A stretch of DNA of 5,958 nt from the NCBI GenBank assembly GCA_030612585.1, contig JAUWNP010000249.1, positions 1-5,958 of the forward strand, given 5' to 3'. The notes beneath the pieces were generated by a model, which saw only the letters and a list, made by a program, of their open reading frames with translations, made no database searches and was not told where the DNA came from. Positions within the stretch are counted from its first letter, which is position 1. Each line of letters begins with the position of its first letter. The position numbers were made by a program, and so were the translations under genes. Below are positions 4,405 through 5,958 of the stretch, piece after piece. The DNA is from Anaerolineae bacterium (GTDB lineage: Bacteria; Chloroflexota; Anaerolineae; B4-G1).

Positions 4405-5958
4405 TCAAGTCACTATACCCGGCAAGGTAAAGCTAAAGATACTTCCCCGGCCCACTTCACTCTCCACCCCCACGTGCCCGTCGAGTTTCTCCACAATGCG
4501 CCGCGCGATGGACAATCCCAACCCATGCCCTTTGGTGCGAACCTGGTCGCGCCGCGTAAAGGGAGTGAATAACTGGGCTTGCTCCTCGGGCGCAAGGCCG
4601 GACCCGTTGTCACGCACCCAGAAGCGCACCGTACCGTCCGGTTGCACCGTCGCACCCAGTTCCAAGCGTGGCGGCTGGCCGCCGTACTTGATGGCGTTGC
4701 TGAGGTAGTTGACCCACACCCCTTCGACCCACGGGCCATAACCCAGCGCCACCGGCCAGGTCTCGGACAAGATGATCTCGGCCCGGTATTCCTCGATCAT
4801 ATGGGTTAACCGCCGCTGTGCTTCGGCCACGATGCGCGCCATGTCCAGTGGCCTCGCCTGCACTTCCATCTTGGGCACTTCTGACAGTAGGAGTAACTCG
4901 TCAACAATGCTGCTCACCCTGCGCACGCTCCGCGCAATCGTATGCAAATAGCGGCTGAGTTCCTCATCCGGCATTGTGGCGTGATCCTGTTCCAACGCCT
5001 CGGCAAAGCCGAGGACAAGGCCCAACGGGTTCTGGAGATCGTGGGCCACGGTGTGAGCAAAGGCATCCAGTTCCTCATTGCGCGCCTGCAATTCGGCGGT
5101 GCGTTGGCGTAGCGCCTCCTCCGCCCGCTTGCGCTCGGTTATGGAGGCGTGGAGGCCACGGGTGAGGCGCAGGACATAGATTGCCACAAGGAGAACTGTT
5201 ATTGCCGCGATGCCTAAGCCCACCATCCATATCCAGTACTTCCGCCACATATCGGCGAGTGTCACTTCGCCATAGTGCTCGTACGGGGCGACGCGAAGAT
5301 ATTTGAGACACTCACGTACAGGCTGGTAGTTATGCGGGATAGTCCAACCGGCGCAGTTCGCGGCCCTGGCGGCGGGGCTGTCGGTGTCCATCTTCACCAG
5401 CGCGGCGGCAACATGCTCCGCCAACTCGTCGGAGGTGTGCTCGAGTGTGGCAATAGGCCATTCTGGATAGTGGCGCGTTGAATGGACTAAAGGGAAGTCC
5501 TCTTCTAACGGGCAATCATAGAGCTTGAGAACATGAAACTCATCCAGCCTGATAATGCCCTCCTCTTCCATGCGCTCGAGCGTGTCCGCCCGGCCGGTGC
5601 CCGCATCCATCTTGCTGTCGCGCACGGCATAAACAACTGCATCGTGCGTGCCGCCGAAGGCTAAATTGCTGAAGTCTCGGTGCGGATCTATGCCATGCTC
5701 CTTGAGCTCTCTCAACGCCATCTGCCAGCCGCCGAATGATTTCTCTTCAACGGCCATGAAGGTCTTTTCTCGAAGGTCATAGAGCTTCTTGATGTCCCTG
5801 CGGTCGGCCCTGGTGAATATCACCCCGGCGTAGGTCGTGTAAACCTCGCCTCGCCGCAGGTTCTTCAGCGTCGCGATGCGGCTGGCGCCGTGTTTCACTT
5901 CCATCTCCACGTAGAAGGACGGGTTTGCCAGCATGAAGTCCACCCCCTGGTTCTTGAC
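4405..5958 (-). CDS. Sensor histidine kinase with PhnD-like substrate-binding sensor domain (5' partial)
   Basis: This is a membrane-anchored two-component sensor kinase. The reading frame is open to the window edge (VKNQG precedes the GTG at 5943), so the true start and probably the first part of the sensor domain are missing. Residues are counted from that internal GTG. Positions 1 to about 220 are an extracytoplasmic periplasmic-binding-protein fold of the PhnD/phosphonate-binding type (NPSFYVE, GVIFTRADRRDI, SFGGWQMALREL, FGGTHDAVVYAV, then HSTRHYPEWP and AGWTIPHNYQPV). One transmembrane helix spans about 236-259, followed by a coiled linker (266-293). The DHp motif HTVAHDLQNPL has the phosphoacceptor at His301. 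The ATPase domain shows the N box (NYLSNAIKYGG, Asn416), G1 box (DNGSGL, 445-450), the F-box region (LFTPFTRR) and G2 box (GHGLGLSIA, 472-480). All catalytic motifs look intact. No response regulator is present in the window. The ligand is unknown; the fold suggests a small oxyanion-like or other solute, but many such domains have drifted. It lies upstream of glnS on the same strand. Confidence 0.93.
   Translation of the reverse strand, partial: VKNQGVDFMLANPSFYVEMEVKHGASRIATLKNLRRGEVYTTYAGVIFTRADRRDIKKLYDLREKTFMAVEEKSFGGWQMALRELKEHGIDPHRDFSNLAFGGTHDAVVYAVRDSKMDAGTGRADTLERMEEEGIIRLDEFHVLKLYDCPLEEDFPLVHSTRHYPEWPIATLEHTSDELAEHVAAALVKMDTDSPAARAANCAGWTIPHNYQPVRECLKYLRVAPYEHYGEVTLADMWRKYWIWMVGLGIAAITVLLVAIYVLRLTRGLHASITERKRAEEALRQRTAELQARNEELDAFAHTVAHDLQNPLGLVLGFAEALEQDHATMPDEELSRYLHTIARSVRRVSSIVDELLLLSEVPKMEVQARPLDMARIVAEAQRRLTHMIEEYRAEIILSETWPVALGYGPWVEGVWVNYLSNAIKYGGQPPRLELGATVQPDGTVRFWVRDNGSGLAPEEQAQLFTPFTRRDQVRTKGHGLGLSIARRIVEKLDGHVGVESEVGRGSIFSFTLPGIVT

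Noticed and set aside
4370..4412. Possible glnS promoter with TTGATA overlapping the kinase stop
   Set aside because: At 16-19 nt downstream the candidate -10 hexamers (such as CATCTA or ATCTAT) match the consensus poorly.
5941..5943. GTG as the start of the histidine kinase
   Set aside because: The frame is open upstream to the window edge and family sequence (VKNQG before VDFMLANPS) continues, so the GTG is an internal valine codon.

Overview
The window looks like chromosomal DNA from a moderately GC-rich bacterium. Its contents are one plus-strand membrane-protein gene on the left and a long minus-strand block on the right. The left gene is a VTT/TVP38-type protein. The minus-strand block is, in transcription order, a sensor histidine kinase (5' end beyond the window), glutaminyl-tRNA synthetase (glnS), glutamyl-tRNA synthetase (gltX) and tRNA-Gln(CUG). 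The gltX style (GEPHIGN signature), the PhnD-like sensor kinase and a heptameric STRR-type repeat would fit a Chloroflexota-like or similar environmental bacterium. That placement is only a guess from family resemblance.

Layout: 1-120 holds no recognisable gene. About 115-822 (+) encodes the VTT-domain membrane protein; its coding signal runs upstream of the first usable start codon (GTG at 205). A 9-bp hairpin at 867-898 sits between the convergent units and can serve as a terminator on both strands. tRNA-Gln lies at 938-1008 (-), with a near-consensus sigma-70 promoter (1020-1048) squeezed into the 44-nt gap behind gltX. gltX is 1053-2564 (-) and glnS is 2597-4342 (-). They are separated by 32 nt containing four heptamer repeats that also supply the glnS stop codon and part of the gltX ribosome binding site. 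The histidine kinase is 4405-5958 (-), its start lying outside the window.

The most coherent biology is a compact glutamine/glutamate decoding cluster: the enzyme that charges tRNA-Gln, the enzyme that charges tRNA-Glu, and a tRNA-Gln gene, on one strand and ending at one terminator. This points to direct glutaminylation rather than reliance on the Glu-tRNA-Gln amidation route. glnS is visibly less GC-rich than gltX, which hints at a separate origin. I found no mobile element, CRISPR array or defence system. The points most worth following up are the tRNA promoter, the heptamer repeat woven into translation signals, the missing canonical start of the membrane protein and the altered signature motifs of GluRS.
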